From Ridgeia piscesae (Eukaryota; Annelida; Polychaeta; Sabellida; Siboglinidae), in assembly GCA_025642075.2 (NCBI GenBank), contig JAODUO010000184.1:346001-410000 (forward strand): a stretch of 64,000 bases of DNA, read 5' to 3'. Below are positions 27,006 to 40,785 of this stretch, one piece after another. The notes under the pieces were generated by a model. The model was given only the letters and a program-made list of their open reading frames with translations, was not told where the DNA came from and did not search any database. The position numbers and the translations under genes were made by a program. Each line of letters opens with the position of its first letter. Position 1 is the first letter of the stretch.

Positions 27006-30000
27006 TAATACTTTGTTTGTAAAATACATCAAAGCGACTAGATGAAGCATAAATTATTACTATGCTTGACAGTATTATACTACAATACAATTCTATTTGA
27101 ATTGTTTATTTTTGTAATATCAAAAACAAACTGTTTCTAATGACTCTTAAAATATGTGTCCTACTGACCAGACAGATTTAAAGACTACTTAAAAAACAGT
27201 ATATGTTTGGGCCTAAACCAGCCCACGTAGCAGTTGGACAAACATCCATGCAGACACTGAGTGAACTTTGGACCCTTATGCGACGCTGACCCACCGTAGT
27301 CGACCTTTGGCAACCATATTCCATGAACTGTTCTATTTCAACGCAACAAACTGTTTTTTACCCGTTTTTTAGAGTTAACCAACCATCGTGGAATGCACCA
27401 ATAAATCAGTGAAATGTTGGAAGAATGCTGCTAGCATCATGCCCAAAATGACTACTTTCAAGCATCAAATCTGGCAACCTAGAAGTCACGGCCTGATGGC
27501 ATTGACTTAGAAATTTTGTTTTGGGGTGTCATAAATTGAAGCAAAACCAACCTAAGCTGAATCAGTATTTAATTTCCAACTGCGGAAAGTGGCAATGTGA
27601 CTGTTTGTGCTAAATATCTGTTTGATTCTTGCCATTCTCCCACACCCACCAATATATAAATATGTGTAAAACATCACATTTCACGCTCCAGTAACCGCAC
27701 TGTGTTAGCCACACCTTGCTGATGCATGGAGGCCTGTCTACAGCAACGTGTGGAGACAGACAGGTAACAACATAATCAGATGACGAGAACTCCCAGTAGA
27801 GGGCAACGACCCCCGCCTGATGTCACCGGAACGACAGTGACACAAGACGAGACAAAGGGCGACACGCGACACACTCAGGTCACTGGGGACGTCATTACCC
27901 GACTCAGTGTCGTGTCAGCCTCCGACATCACCTGTGTATTCTTACCTGGCTGACAGGTGTGACAATGCACAGTTCTCCTGGCTTTTGTGCTGCAGCCCAG
28001 CTTTAATTGCAACTAACAACCCATCACTATTACCCACTGAAGCAATCAGCAATCTACCCTGGCCCCCAGTCACCCCATCCTGCCCCAGCCACCCCACCCC
28101 ACCCCCCAATCACCCTCAGTAGCAGTGTAATTATGTAAGAATTATCCCCCTGACAGAAACACAATCAAACAAATGAGATGTAAACACGGGCTTAGTGAAT
28201 CGACCATACCCTGTCTACATGTCTGGTTTAATTGTTTACAGTTTCTCACATTTTGCTGCTTGGGTCAAATTTTGTAATAACTCCCACAAACTGCATTTAG
28301 ACCCCACACACTGCTACAGCTACAAAAATGCTCAAGGTGTATCATGCACTGTATCGGTCAGTCAGTCGGTGTACCACGATCTGACAGCAGGCTTGTACTG
28401 CGGTCTCATTCAGTCGGCCTCATTTGGGTTATTGATCTAGTACGTGGCTAATTCAGTGTCGAGTCCAACACGCTTTCTCTCTGCATTTCCCCAAAAACAT
28501 GCCATGTAAATCAGCCCTGGGATCAGGCGTGTTTGGCGTGAATGACCTGCACCATCTGACCTGCCCGTTCAACTACCTATGACAATATGTCCCACAGATG
28601 TAGCATTGGAAAAGCCATATGTAAATATTCCAAAAAGCTAAATGCAGATTTTCTACAGCAGAACAACAACATCCAAACACCAATGTGCACTAAACTGTTT
28701 GCAACCCATTATCACAGTACATTGTTCACATTTAGTTCCATTTGAGAACATGCTAGCAACTCAATAAACTCCATAACGTGGCCGGCTGTGCACAAACCCT
28801 TGCACCCCATGTACCAACCCCATTTACTGGCGGCACCTACTGGGATAACTGAACACTATACAGGGGTTATTAATCACCAGATGTCGCCAGCATGGCAGGG
28901 CAGTAGTTGTAACCCCCCACCTCTTCTGTGCTGTGCCTGTCAAGTGTTGTGGTGACAGCACTCAGAAAGGGGTTAACAAGGTTGCCAGTAGATTGTCAAT
29001 TCACTGTGTCGCAGGAGATACAGAGAATGTTTGAAATGATACAGTAATATGACCAATGCTAAGTTAAATTACTTCTAAACAGTTTATCTGCCTATTTATT
29101 CAAAAGTAACAACTTTTAAATAAACTTTCTCCAACATTTATCACGGCTGTGCTAGCTCGCTCGCTTACTTACATATGTACTGATGTTGCCAATAATACTG
29201 TCATTAACATACCTATAAAATATACTTTCCTCTAATATTCTACGAGTGAACTTGAGGGTCCCAAAAGGGTTCAAAACCAGTCCATACCCCTGCACTGACC
29301 AAAGGGTCACACATTACGCACTGCCCACAACTTATGGTTTACCTTCGATTTGTGCTTTTTGCACAATTCTATAAAGCATCGAGCCATGTGAAGCCTAACG
29401 AGAGCTGACAACATTCCAGGAAGCCACCGAGTGCAGTGTTCCTGGCTTCTAGGAAGTGGCTCAGGACTGCACTCCACCCCACGACGCTAACACGCTACGC
29501 ACGTCCAGTCCAGCCTTTCATGACCGCAGTTAAACACAACCGTGGCATACAATTCATATCACATCGCCCGAGGGACGGCGGCCATGTTTGTGCCGCGGTC
29601 GTACAACGAGGAACGACTGTGCCGCGACATGAGACCACCGGCCGGCCTGAGTCGAGCACCCCCGTGAGACTACGCACGTTCTCGCAATGCAACAAGCATG
29701 TCTGAGACTGCTACTGGGGTCAGGGGAGACACAACAGGCACCAGTGGGGGTTTGACTGTATGCAACATGCCTCTAAAGTAGGCCCTCATTCCCTGGGGAG
29801 GGGGAAGTGTATAGCGCCACCTACACAATATATTTGGAAACGTATGACAGACAACTCCTGGTAAACAATAATATTCACTGTGAATAATAAATCTATAATT
29901 GATATGGAACTATTTAAAAAATAAATGTAGTTATGTCTGTACAAGAGTGAAACGTCGAGATATCAGTGTTGTTTTGAAAAAAGTTTTGCTTAAAGATTCG

Positions 30001-30688
30001 AACAGTGGTCATTTTAATCATCAAAATAATTATTCATAGAATTAATAATAACACACTTCTACCACACCTGTATTCGTAGGATGCAAGAATAAAGTAGCCA
30101 TTTTATAGATGCAGTATAATGTTTTACCTTTATCTCGTATACCAACTCACAATTAAGTTTTCAATATTTTCTGAGAAACTAAACACCATATTTGTAGGAA
30201 TGATTTAGAAAATCAGAGTTTATAACAAATAGATTAAATTTAATGTTAACCTAAAAAATCAAGATTACTAAAAGTTTGCGCTGCAGAGAGAATACATAAA
30301 CTTGCAACCAGCAACACTGCCGTACAGAACTGTACTTCGTAATGCACCGATGCAAGACAGAAAACGTCTTGCTTACCTAACGCTTGGCACAGGGACAAAG
30401 ACACAGCGTGGGTCCGGGTCCTGACAAGAAGATTTAAACATCCGACAGAGAATAAAAAATCTGACTCCCAATGATTTTTTTCGTGGGTGGTATGGATCCG
30501 CCATGAACCCGTAGACTGAAGGCAGATTTACGGGTGACGGTTGCGTCTCAACATGTGTACACGCCTGCACCTGACAACTTTATCAAGTTGTGATGTACGA
30601 ACCCAGCGAAAGCCACTGTCCTGTATTGTCAGCACTAACAGCAAGCACGCGGCACCGATCATCTCTTGTTTATGGCACTAGACTAGAC

Positions 30689-31003
30689 CATAGGTTTATG
30701 CACAGACCCATCCACCCACCCACCCACCCACCCACCCATCACTTGGACGGGTAAAACCTGTTGTGGATGGGCAGAAATATCGGTGGACGGGTGGCGGATG
30801 GGTAAAAAATGAAGGAGCAAATTTGTCAAAAACGTTAGATATTGTCAGTTATGTCTTGAAAATGGGTGTCACAAGTGTGTATGTAGTTTATTTCATGTCA
30901 TAAAGCACATCTCAACTGGTTAGTGTATACCAGGTATACAAGTAAACATCCACCTGTCCACCAGAAGTGTAACAAGCAAAACATTATCCCGCACAATGCC
31001 GTG
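30689..31003 (+). mobile_element. hAT-like MITE, copy A, with 8-bp target-site duplication
   Basis: A 315-bp non-coding element. It begins CATAGGTTTATGCACAG and ends ATCCCGCACAATGCCGTG, an eroded inverted pair. Flanks gactagac (30681-30688) and gactagat (31004-31011) are an 8-bp duplication with one mismatch. The interior shares GGACGGGTAAAACCTGTTG, GATATTGTCAGTTATG and ACATCTCAACTGG with the other copies. An (ACCC)n expansion lies near its left end (30707-30737). Confidence 0.8.
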
Positions 31004-31214
31004 GACTAGATGCACATACAGTAGCCTTCTGTGTACGGTAAGAAACATGAGGATAAACAGAACAGTGCAAACAATAACAGTGGAAGCAAACTGACCACAA
31101 AGTTTACACATCACACCTAGCCACCAATAGCACACATGGCTAGACCAGACCAGACCAGGCCATTTGATCTGTGATGACATAATGACAGAGCTGAAGGCAC
31201 ATCTTGACCTGGAT

Positions 31215-33010
31215 CTCCACTTGACCCAGTCATGCACACAAGTCATGTCACATGACCTCATCACACATACAAGGTCCCATCCAATGACATGGCCACACAT
31301 ACAAGGTCCCATCCAATGACATGGCCACACATACAAGGTCCCATCTAATGACCTGGCCACACATACAAGGTCCCATCCAATGACCTGGCCACACATACAA
31401 GGTCCCATCCAATGACCTGGCCACACATACAAGGTCCCATCTAATGACATGGCCACACATACAAGGTCCCATCCAATGACATGGCCACACATACAAGGTC
31501 CCATCCAATGACATGGCCACACATACAAGGTCCCATCTAATGACCTGGCCACACATACAAGGTCCCATCCAATGACCTGGCCACACATACAAGGTCCCAT
31601 CCAATGACCTGGCCACACATACAAGGTCCCATCCAATGACCTGGCCACACATACAAGGTCCCATCCAATGACCTGGCCACACATACAAGGTCCCATCCAA
31701 TGACCTGGCCACACATACAAGGTCCCATCTAATGGCCTGGCCACACATACAAGGTCCCATCCAATGACATGGCCACACATACAAGGTCCCATCCAATGAC
31801 ATGGCCACACATACAAGGTCCCATCTAATGACCTGGCCACACATACAAGGTCCCATCCAATGACCTGGCCACACATACAAGGTCCCATCCAATGACCTGG
31901 CCACACATACAAGGTCCCATCCAATGACCTGGCCACACATACAAGGTCCCATCTAATGACCTGGCCACACATACAAGGTCCCATCCAATGACCTGGCCAC
32001 ACATACAAGGTCCCATCCAATGACCTGGCCACACATACAAGGTCCCATCCAATGACCTGGCCACACATACAAGGTCCCATCCCAATGACCTGGCCACACA
32101 TACAAGGTCCCATCCAATGACCTGGCCACACATACAAGGTCCCATCCAATGACCTGGCCACACATACAAGGTCCCATCCAATGACCTGGCCACACATACA
32201 AGGTCCCATCCAATGACCTGGCCACACATACAATGTCCCATCCAATGACCTGGCCACACATACAAGGTCCCATCCAATGACCTGGCCACACATACAATGT
32301 CCCATCCAATGACCTGGCCACACATACAATGTCCCATCTAATGACCTGGCCACACATACAAGGTCCCATCCAATGACCTGGCCACACATACAATGTCCCA
32401 TCCAATGACCTGGCCACACATACAAGGTCCCATCCAGACCTGGCACACACAAGGTCCATCCAATGACCTGGCCACACATACAAGGTCCCATCCAATGACC
32501 TGGCCACACATACAAGGTCCCATCCAATGACCTGGCCACACATACAAGGTCCCATCCAATGACCTGGCCACACATACAAGGTCCCATCCAATGACCTGGC
32601 CACACATACAAGGTCCCATCCAATGACCTGGCCACACATACAAGGTCCCATCCAATGACCTGGCCACACATACAAGGTCCCATCCAATGACCTGGCCACA
32701 CATACAAGGTCCCATCCAATGACCTGGCCACACATACAAGGTCCCATCCAATGACCTGGCCACACATACTAGGTCCCATCCAATGACCTGGCCACACATA
32801 CAAGGTCCCATCCAATGACCTGGCCACACATACAAGGTCCCATCCAATGACCTGGCCACACATACAAGGTCCCATCCAATGACCTGGCCACACATACAAG
32901 GTCCCATCCAATTACATGGTCAAATGTACAATGTCTAGTGAAATGCCCGGTCACAGATACAAGATCCTGTCACATGACCCAGCCACACATCCACAGCCAT
33001 GTCACATGAC
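31215..33010. repeat. 32-bp minisatellite, about 50 units
   Basis: The unit reads ccaatgacctggccacac followed by atacaaggtcccat, with degenerate units at both ends. Single-base variants (tccaat/tctaat, gacctgg/gacatgg, aaggtc/aatgtc) are arranged in recurring blocks. One unit near 32087 has an extra C, and one near 32440-32460 is shortened. The 663-codon minus-strand frame and its shadows here come from the absence of stop codons in any minus-strand frame of the unit. Confidence 0.98.
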
Positions 33011-33014
33011 CACC

Positions 33015-33125
33015 ACACGGAAGCAGACCGGGCCCGGGCTGGCCGAGATAAATGCGCCAAGACGCAAACATAATGGAATTTAATAGTCTGCTTACTGTCG
33101 ACTGATCGAGTCAATTCAATAATGG
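33015..33125. promoter_or_regulatory. conserved-looking non-coding block next to the 32-bp array
   Basis: Unique sequence with cgagataaatgcgccaag, cataatggaatttaatag and actgatcgagtcaattc begins where the tandem array fades. Confidence 0.22.
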
Positions 33126-35321
33126 TAATACCGTCCGTCTCGCGGGATCGGAAGCACGAAGCCGACCAGACACCGGTCAGCGGGTCACATTGTCGGTCAG
33201 CTCGGCTGTCTGATAAACGACTGCACCTTACTGTGTTCTCAAAACAAGAAAGAGAACATGGAAATGCTGCGGTGTTCTATTCAATGGGAGGATCATATGT
33301 AGTGATTGAGCCGCAAATGCTACTAAACCACAGCTCTATAAAGTATATGGAGGATAATTACAAACCTGAATCTGTACTTCCCATATCACATTTCTATGTA
33401 GAACCAAATATTATCACAATTCTAGTTTATCTAAAAAATCTGTAGTAATGGGTTCAAACCATTGTACCCAGTCAAGATGACATGGAAGAATTGATGCAAA
33501 GAAACAGAGACTAACTGGTGTGATCCACTTACAATGTTAAGATCAAGACATGACCTCAAATGTGTGTAATGTATAAAGACGCTGTCACAATGACACATCT
33601 ATGTGACACCACTTGACGACATTTGCTGATGCTCGGTTATCTTCCAACCACTACGAAAAAACGACAACGGCCATGTCGCGAGTAAATTGAATCACTCGAC
33701 ATCGATGACACCCCACATTCAACAAGACTTTGTCATTGTCGCTGTCATTCCCGTGTCACCTAAACTGCCGCTCCTCCTCCTTTCCTCTCATACGCTCTGT
33801 CTTCCTGGGGCTGGTTGTCTCCCGGTTGCCATGACAACGCTGACCGGGCACCGCCATGAAAAGTTAATGTGGCGGGAGTTGGTGTTTGAAGCAATGACGG
33901 ATGTCACCATGAGGAACCCATGATGGCAGTGACACCGACACACGTGCTTAGGTGATCAATCGATGACGCCGACACTGACCTCGCCGGACACACGGCACTG
34001 GTCAGTGACCGCTGCCGCCGGGGCACACGCCAACTCCCCGGATCGGTCAAGCCTCCGGGGAACTCAATGTTTTATGTACAATTTAGGTTTGACATGAGAC
34101 GTTTAGCCGCGTGACAAGTGAGCTGTGGCGACAACAAGTGTGACGTATGACATCTTCGTCCGGCGTCCTCCAGGCGCGCTGCGCTCACAATCAATACTGG
34201 ACACAACGTCTCATCGCGGGAAGACGTCGCCTAACGAAGACCACCACTCGCTCGCTCACCACTGTCTCTCACAATTGTCTCGGTGCTTCCGCAGTCGCAG
34301 TCCAATTATACCAGTTGTAGGCCTACTGTGTCACCGATTACAGTTGTAATAACATTTCATTAATGTTGTAATAGAAAATCGGAGGTTACTGTGGTGATGT
34401 AGTCATATTTTACATTGCAATAATATTGATAATAATATGTAAGAACATGATTGTAATGGAAACTAAGTAATTTTTTGGTAACTGATTTACAGTTGTAATC
34501 GTTACAACTACGATGTACGCGGCCATGTTAGTGCCATCTACTCTTACTGCCTCAATGTATATCATGGTAATGAGAAAGGATGGGAATGATAAGGGATTGA
34601 CAGCAAGCTTCTTCCTCCTTTTCTTTTGCTCCATAGAAGACATAACTTCAGATTCTGGTCCTTTTCCACTCTCGACCAACTGTCCCTGGCAGCCGTCTAC
34701 ACAACTGCACAAGTAACAGCCAAGCAAACAGACTAGACTGGCAGAGCAGTAGACTCGTCGACAGCGAAGCTCCGACAACTTCTCCAAAAATAGTTGAGGT
34801 AGACAGCATTTCCAACGCTCAGTGCAATTGTTTGGGCGTGGCGCCATTGTTCTAGCTGACGTCAGTCTCTTGACAGCCCTCCAACAGGGCTGAGTTCTCA
34901 CACAAAGCCACTACCCCTATCTTCACGTTTTCATGTCCAGGGGAACTTCATAAATCCAGATTTGGATTGTCTTTTAAGTAATGAGGAACCTCATAAATCC
35001 AGATTACGATAATCCAGAAATGTCAGCACCCAGATAACATTTCATGGATGCATAACATCCAAACACAAATACACCTTACTATAATTTTTTCTTTCAATTG
35101 ATTAATCCAGACTTCTACAGTACAAATCAACCAGATTCAAGACGTTCCAATGTACGTTATATTGGCTGACCGTTTTCACGTTTCTGTACAGCAAATGTTA
35201 CTATAACTCACCCGGTGCATCATCACATCTACACACATTCCATATGGTTATCTACTTCATTGTTAATAAAACAAAACGACTCCCCCTTACAGCTCCCTGC
35301 AGCCCAGAAATCTCCACTTAC

Positions 35322-35412
35322 CAGGCTTGTACCCAGGCGGGAAATTGTTTGCTATCGTCGTCGGGACATTGCGTACTACTATGGCGCCACCTGGTACAGG
35401 AGGTGAGAACAT
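35322..35412 (-). CDS. TCF4/12: E-protein, second coding exon (MFSPP exon)
   Basis: Second coding exon of the E-protein gene, 91 bp, encoding residues 44-73 and the first base of a split Gly codon. The acceptor has a long pyrimidine run ending in cctttcag and the donor is GTAAGTGG. The peptide begins MFSPPVPGG, matching the MFSPPV that follows AD1 in vertebrate TCF4/TCF12, and continues with a Val/Asn/Pro-rich stretch ending in PPGYKP. The exon starts in phase 0, as required by the preceding exon at 39243, and ends in phase 1. A CTCF-like motif (35382-35396) lies inside the coding sequence. The upstream intron is 3.8 kb and the downstream intron about 22 kb. Confidence 0.93.
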
Positions 35413-38400
35413 CTGAAAGGAAAAAAAAATGAAATTATTATTAAAACATGGTAAGAACAGTGGTATTCTTGTTATATGGAAAATAAATTTGAAAATATCC
35501 AGGTATTGATAATATTATCAAAAGCATCGTATGGGATCGATGTAATATATGTTTTTGTCACTATGAAGCTTCATGACATCCATAAGAGATGTTGTTGCCA
35601 GGTAACTGTACAGGTAGGACAGAATACACTCGGTGGGAGAGTGCTTAGAGAAAGGAACTTAACGTAAGAGGTGGTATTGACATGCAGAAATAAACTGTAG
35701 AAGAAAGACGACTTGTGCTAGTATGTCAGTATTATTGTTCTTATTATGAAATTATTTTATTACAAAATGATTTGATCAACGTTAGCAACATATCAAGGAT
35801 TTCAAAATGTGCATGTTAAAAGTATAAATTTAACCTGAAGCCGAGCTTGGTCACCTTTAGAAATTAGTAAATTCCATGCAAAAACATATCAGGAGCATCT
35901 CGACCCTCAAATGTGCTGCTGTAGCACATTTCTGACACAGAAACCGTGGCACAATCTGCTGCCGTGATATCTCGACCAACTGTTGCACGAATCTGGAGCC
36001 TCACATAGGACAACAAAGGTGTGCACAGACAGACACCTGGCTGTCTGATTAAAGTCAGGGAATACCCCAGACACCGGGGAGGAATTTCTAATGCTGCAGC
36101 AACTGGTGGGCATTGTGGACTGCCCGACAGACAGACACACACAGAGAGAGGCATAGCAGATCCGCGGCGCTGATTAAGTGATTAACTCCCCCATCGTACC
36201 TGGTCAATACGTCGACCAGCTGCCAGCATCTTACCAGATCAACAGCGTCGAGCGACCAACGAGGTAGACACACAAACACAGCGCAAGCGCGCGACTACGA
36301 AGTCAAATCGGGACAACGGTGTGGGGGATGAGCTGACGATTTCTCCGCGTATCACTTTAGTAAATGTAATTAAAAACAGCTGTTGTCAGCTGCAGTGCTA
36401 CTGGGGTAGCTGAGACTCGGCCTTGGTAACTAACTTGGGCTCAGACGGAGACATGGGAGGGTAGAAGATAAGGAAGACAGGGAGGGGATTCCGCTGATGG
36501 AGGAGTACTCGACTGATTCTCTGAACATTCTCCAATTGATGCAAGTTGGGGAAGGATTGGTGACAGCTCATGTCCCATGTCTCTGAGCTCCCACCAGTCC
36601 TTCCCCAAATCGTGTCACAGGTCATGTGATGTATCTGTAAAACGGCAGCAAATCACAGCCAGGATGTTCGGATTTGAAATCCAAGTTTCTTATAAGGTGA
36701 ACTAAGTGAAATTAAACCAGGATTTCTATGTGCACATTCAACAAACAAGTATGTCAACCAAATTTTGTTTTAACAACAGCGAATGCACACTATCTGGCAA
36801 TATTAAATAAATTGTTTAGACTTTCGTAGCGTAGTTTCTAGAGCATATTTTTACATCGTGTCTAGTTTGGAAATATGGCAACATCCCCAAAACCTCATGC
36901 CAAACCTTGTTCCATTCAGCACAAAAGCCACTCACGCACCCACTATTAAAGCCAGACAGAGCTAAAATAATTACCCATAAAATAGGTCAGGATGGATTAA
37001 ATTTAGCAGAATTCACAGTGGAACTAGTCAAGCGTATCTGACTGTACTGTCACTGGCCTAAACCCTCGTCATCGGCTCACAAAAGATTAATAAGCCAGTT
37101 TTCTGTCGTGACGGTTTTTATCTGTCCCTCTCAGTGGAATGAACACTACGATGAGTTGCTTTCATCTCGCGATACAATCATGGAAACACAACACGCTTCA
37201 TAGCAATTGCGGCAGTCAAATATTAATTACTTGGGTGTTGGGATGCGTACCACAGACTGTGCCAGTCACTTTATTACACAACAATAGCGTCCAATTTACG
37301 AGACGAGACACGAAAAGGAGCGAGGTAACTGGTGTCGTGTCTGTCACCTGTAATCAACGTGATGGATGGCTGCTAGAGAAAACATCATTTTAAGGCCTGG
37401 ATATCTGTCTGATGCCGATACGATGCAGTATAGAAAATACCTTTTCCTTCACGTTAAGCTGCAGACATCAGTAAATGTTATTTCAAATAATAAAAGTTCT
37501 GATAAATTTATTAAGAGAAAAGTGTCTTTTTACAATGTACTGCAGATTTAAATGATTGACTTCTTGCATACATTTTTGTAACTAAACAACAGGATGTAAA
37601 TGTAAAACAATCAAAGTATTTAATTTTTAGAATGTTTACCTATTACGTAATATACGTTTTCTTCATTGTAATGCTACAAACTGTAAGAAGTGTCTAGAAT
37701 TTGTTATACTGTTCATGTAACTTAGCAACACCCTTGCTTGGTATACAATGACAAAATTTCAGATTCATTGCGCTGCGATTCAATAACGAACAGTTCATCA
37801 CCATCATAAACATTTATATTTATTAAGTCAAAATCAAAAAATATTACTAACGTGGCCAGGCCTATAAGCAGGATCAAACTTGTGCCAGTCGAGATATTTT
37901 GTAGATGATACATGCTTGATAATTCAAATACATACAAGCCAGCCATACAAAATGGGTTTTACCCATCCAAATGATGGGTGGCTGTCGGATGGGCCTCTAG
38001 ACAAACATTACCAATCTTTTAACTGAATTGAAACTATATAAACATGAACTGAATTTGGACTCCTCCTTAGTAAATACACTTGATTTGCAATTTATCAAAG
38101 AGAATTTAACCCAGTGCTGCTGCCGATTGTGTGAAGAAAATAAGTTGAAAATAAGGACATAATTTCATGTATTATCCACAGATATATATGATGTGTAAAG
38201 AAACTCAATATGTGTTTGACGTAACAGACAGAACTTTGCCCAAAGCAGACATCCATCACCAGCAGTGATCATCCACTGGGAGATCATGACACCAATCGCC
38301 TGTCAAGTACACACGCCTTGCCAGCCATCCAGTGGTAGTTAGTGCGATCTGGCATCCAACATGCAAATCATCAGCGAGCTGGTGGGGTGAACTGAAGTGC

Positions 38401-39242
38401 GTGAGGGTGAACAGCTGGCGAGGGAAGGGTTGATTGCACACCCTCAATGGGGGAGCAGTCCACTGACACGCAGTCATGATCACTAATAATGCACAGGGGA
38501 GATCAGGTATAAAAGTCAGCGCCACAATTCATCTTTCTCGCCAGATCTCAGCCACCGAGTCTATCTATAGACCACGATTGTGATTATTGAGAACTGTTGC
38601 ATTGTCACATTACCAGTGGACTGTCAACCCCTCACGGTCACCCCGGACAATCTGACATATGAGACCACAAAGTAACTTTCTTTGTATCCGACTGAGGTCA
38701 ATTCAAATCACAACAACATATATAACAGTATGAATTCTTTGTTTAATTACAGAACTTGTGTTGGATTACACATATATTTCCCTTCCATGTATCGTACTCC
38801 ACCCTGGATAGTTCCACTTTATATGTTGTTTACAAAAAAAACTACTTAATATAAATGCAGTTTATTTTACTTGATGCAAAATTGTAAATTATTAAAATAA
38901 ATAAAACATCGTACGTTTAGAATATTTCAATTAATGAGAATCTGCCACATGGTACTTTCTATGGGCTCCATAGAAAGAAACTACCCAACTTTCCCACAGC
39001 TAAAAGATAGTGTGGTAAGAAGGATGGCTTGAGGTATTTGTATCTGTAAATTATGTCAGTATTTGGTTTTTTTTTAATGATAACTACCTCAACTAGGTAA
39101 ATTGTTCTTACCAACAATTCAGGTACATAACTAGAGTAACGGACATTTTTGGGGAAACAGATGTTATTAAAAACGTTGAGATATCTATTCTAAGGTCATT
39201 TAAATAAATACAGTGTACATGTGCATGTTCTGTGCAACTTAC
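35413..39242 (-). other. intron between the first and second coding exons
   Basis: A 3.8-kb intron interrupting exactly between the Ala codon of AD1 and the Met of MFSPP. It contains an internally deleted MITE copy near 37.95 kb. The block 36150-36400 is unique and CpG-containing. No other gene is seen. Confidence 0.7.
37925..37995 (-). mobile_element. hAT-like MITE, copy F, internally deleted
   Basis: The piece tacatacaagccag (from the right half of the family) lies close to ttttacccatccaaatgat (from the left end), with the middle missing. The match is over short segments only. Confidence 0.5.
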
Positions 39243-39390
39243 CGCACTAAAGTCTAGTAGGTCGTTGAGTTCCTTGTCCCCCAGTGGGGCGGTTCCGTCA
39301 CCAGGGACACCAGTACTAGGGGGTACGTTGCCGGGGGTAACACTGCCGGCGCCCTCCTGGGGTCTCTGCATTGTGCCAACTGTCGTTAGA
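39243..39390 (-). CDS. TCF4/12: E-protein transcription factor (TCF3/4/12, daughterless), first coding exon with AD1
   Basis: First coding exon of a class I bHLH E-protein, a nuclear factor that binds E-boxes as homodimers or with tissue-specific bHLH partners. The acceptor is tgtttgcatgtttcag and the donor is GTAAGT, just below 39243. The probable start ATG is at 39371-39369, in good context (A at -3), giving 43 codons to the donor. Residues 32-43 read DKELNDLLDFSA. Vertebrate TCF4 and TCF12 have DKELSDLLDFSA here; this is the AD1 core (LDFS) that recruits co-activators such as p300/CBP. The exon ends in phase 0 immediately before the codon for M of MFSPP, the same junction I recall in vertebrate E-proteins. 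The middle of the exon (residues 3-30) is Pro/Gly/Thr-rich and not recognisably conserved. The frame stays open upstream of the ATG to the acceptor, so a longer N-terminus is possible. Identification is very secure; which vertebrate paralogue is closest cannot be said. Confidence 0.93.
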
Positions 39391-40509
39391 CTGAAACATG
39401 CAAACAACAGTTAGAAACTTGTCCACACAGCTCACAAATAAACAGCTCCGACCCACAAACCCCATCTATTATCACAGATAGGGAGTACATGTTTTGTGTT
39501 GTTTCAATTTGCATTCTGAAGTAAACTACAAATACGGTCATTCCATTTCCACATGTACCACATTTGAGGAAATAAACCTTCTGAAAAGCTAACTTTCTAT
39601 TAGACCAGTATAAGATGATATAAAAAGATTTTAATTTAACTATACATTGACAACTCCACAGGATATAATTAGTTAGTAGATGTATTATAAAAGATCTCCA
39701 AGAAAGAATTGCAATTAATTGTTCATATTTTAAACCCAACATTAACATCGGCCAGACTGCCCACTTCAAGAATGACAATAGTTGTCCCGAAATAAAATGT
39801 TATAAATATAAGCCAGTTATAAATAAATTTATAAAATATAATAGGTTACTTTAAACAAAAGTATCCATGATGACGGCAGCAATTCCTTACTTCACTATTA
39901 CAGTTCCCAACGTGTCACCAAGTCACCTGTTGAATTCATGCATTGGCCATACAATAATTACACCTTTACAACAGTATTATCATGTATTATGCACAGGAGC
40001 GGCACCCAACAAATTCATGTAATTTTACATATTTCTGCCAGGACGTTTCAAGACAGGAAGCACACAGGATGTCCGACAGAACGCGCAAGCCACGCAGTCT
40101 GTTCGCTCAGCGCAAACATTTAAATGTGACCATTTGTCACACCGCAGGAAATGTTCTCCCCTTGAAAGCTTATCATGCAAATGACTGCCGCTTGCATAAT
40201 ATACAGGTAATGATGTCCAACAAGCGTTGGACAGGAAGTCAAGGTCCATCACCGCGGTGTCAGGACTCGAGTAAATAGTACTAGTCTCACCAGCAGAGGA
40301 AGCCATCATTCTGGGTGTGTCTATACTACAGACCACGTGACCAATAAACTGATGTCACCACAAGTAGTGTTCTAGCTGCGGCATAAATGTAAAACGTTGG
40401 TCTATTTTGGACAGTTTGTAATGTTTTATTTACTCAGAAATTAATATTATTTATTTACTCATTTCTATGACACTAACTACTACAGGAACTTGTCTGGCAA
40501 TGCTGCCTG

Positions 40510-40785
40510 GATAGCTTTATGTAGAAAACTGTCCACCCGTCATTTGGACAGGTAGTAATGTCACCCAGCTGGTAAAACAAGGAGAGAAAAAAGGATTGAT
40601 ATTGCCAGTTATGATTTGAAAATGTTTTTTAGGTCATAATACACATCTCAACTGGCTTGTGCATATGCGAGTTAACATCATAGATATAAGTAGAACACGC
40701 TAGTAGAATTAATCTATAGCAGATGATTAATTAACTCAGTGGTTAATACGCACATCTACCAAAAAAGTATCCAGCATAACCTGTG
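40510..40785 (+). mobile_element. hAT-like MITE, copy B (diverged)
   Basis: It begins GATAGCTTTATGTAGA and continues with ccacccgtcatttggac, attgccagttatg, acatctcaactggcttg and agttaacat, as in the other copies. The right end is degraded (about atccagcataacctg), with an unrelated insertion before it. No convincing target-site duplication remains. Confidence 0.65.

Noticed and set aside
30920..32911. 663-codon minus-strand open frame with DGTLYVWPGHW repeats
   Set aside because: Produced by the 32-bp minisatellite; all three minus-strand frames are open across it, and its C-terminal part is MITE sequence.
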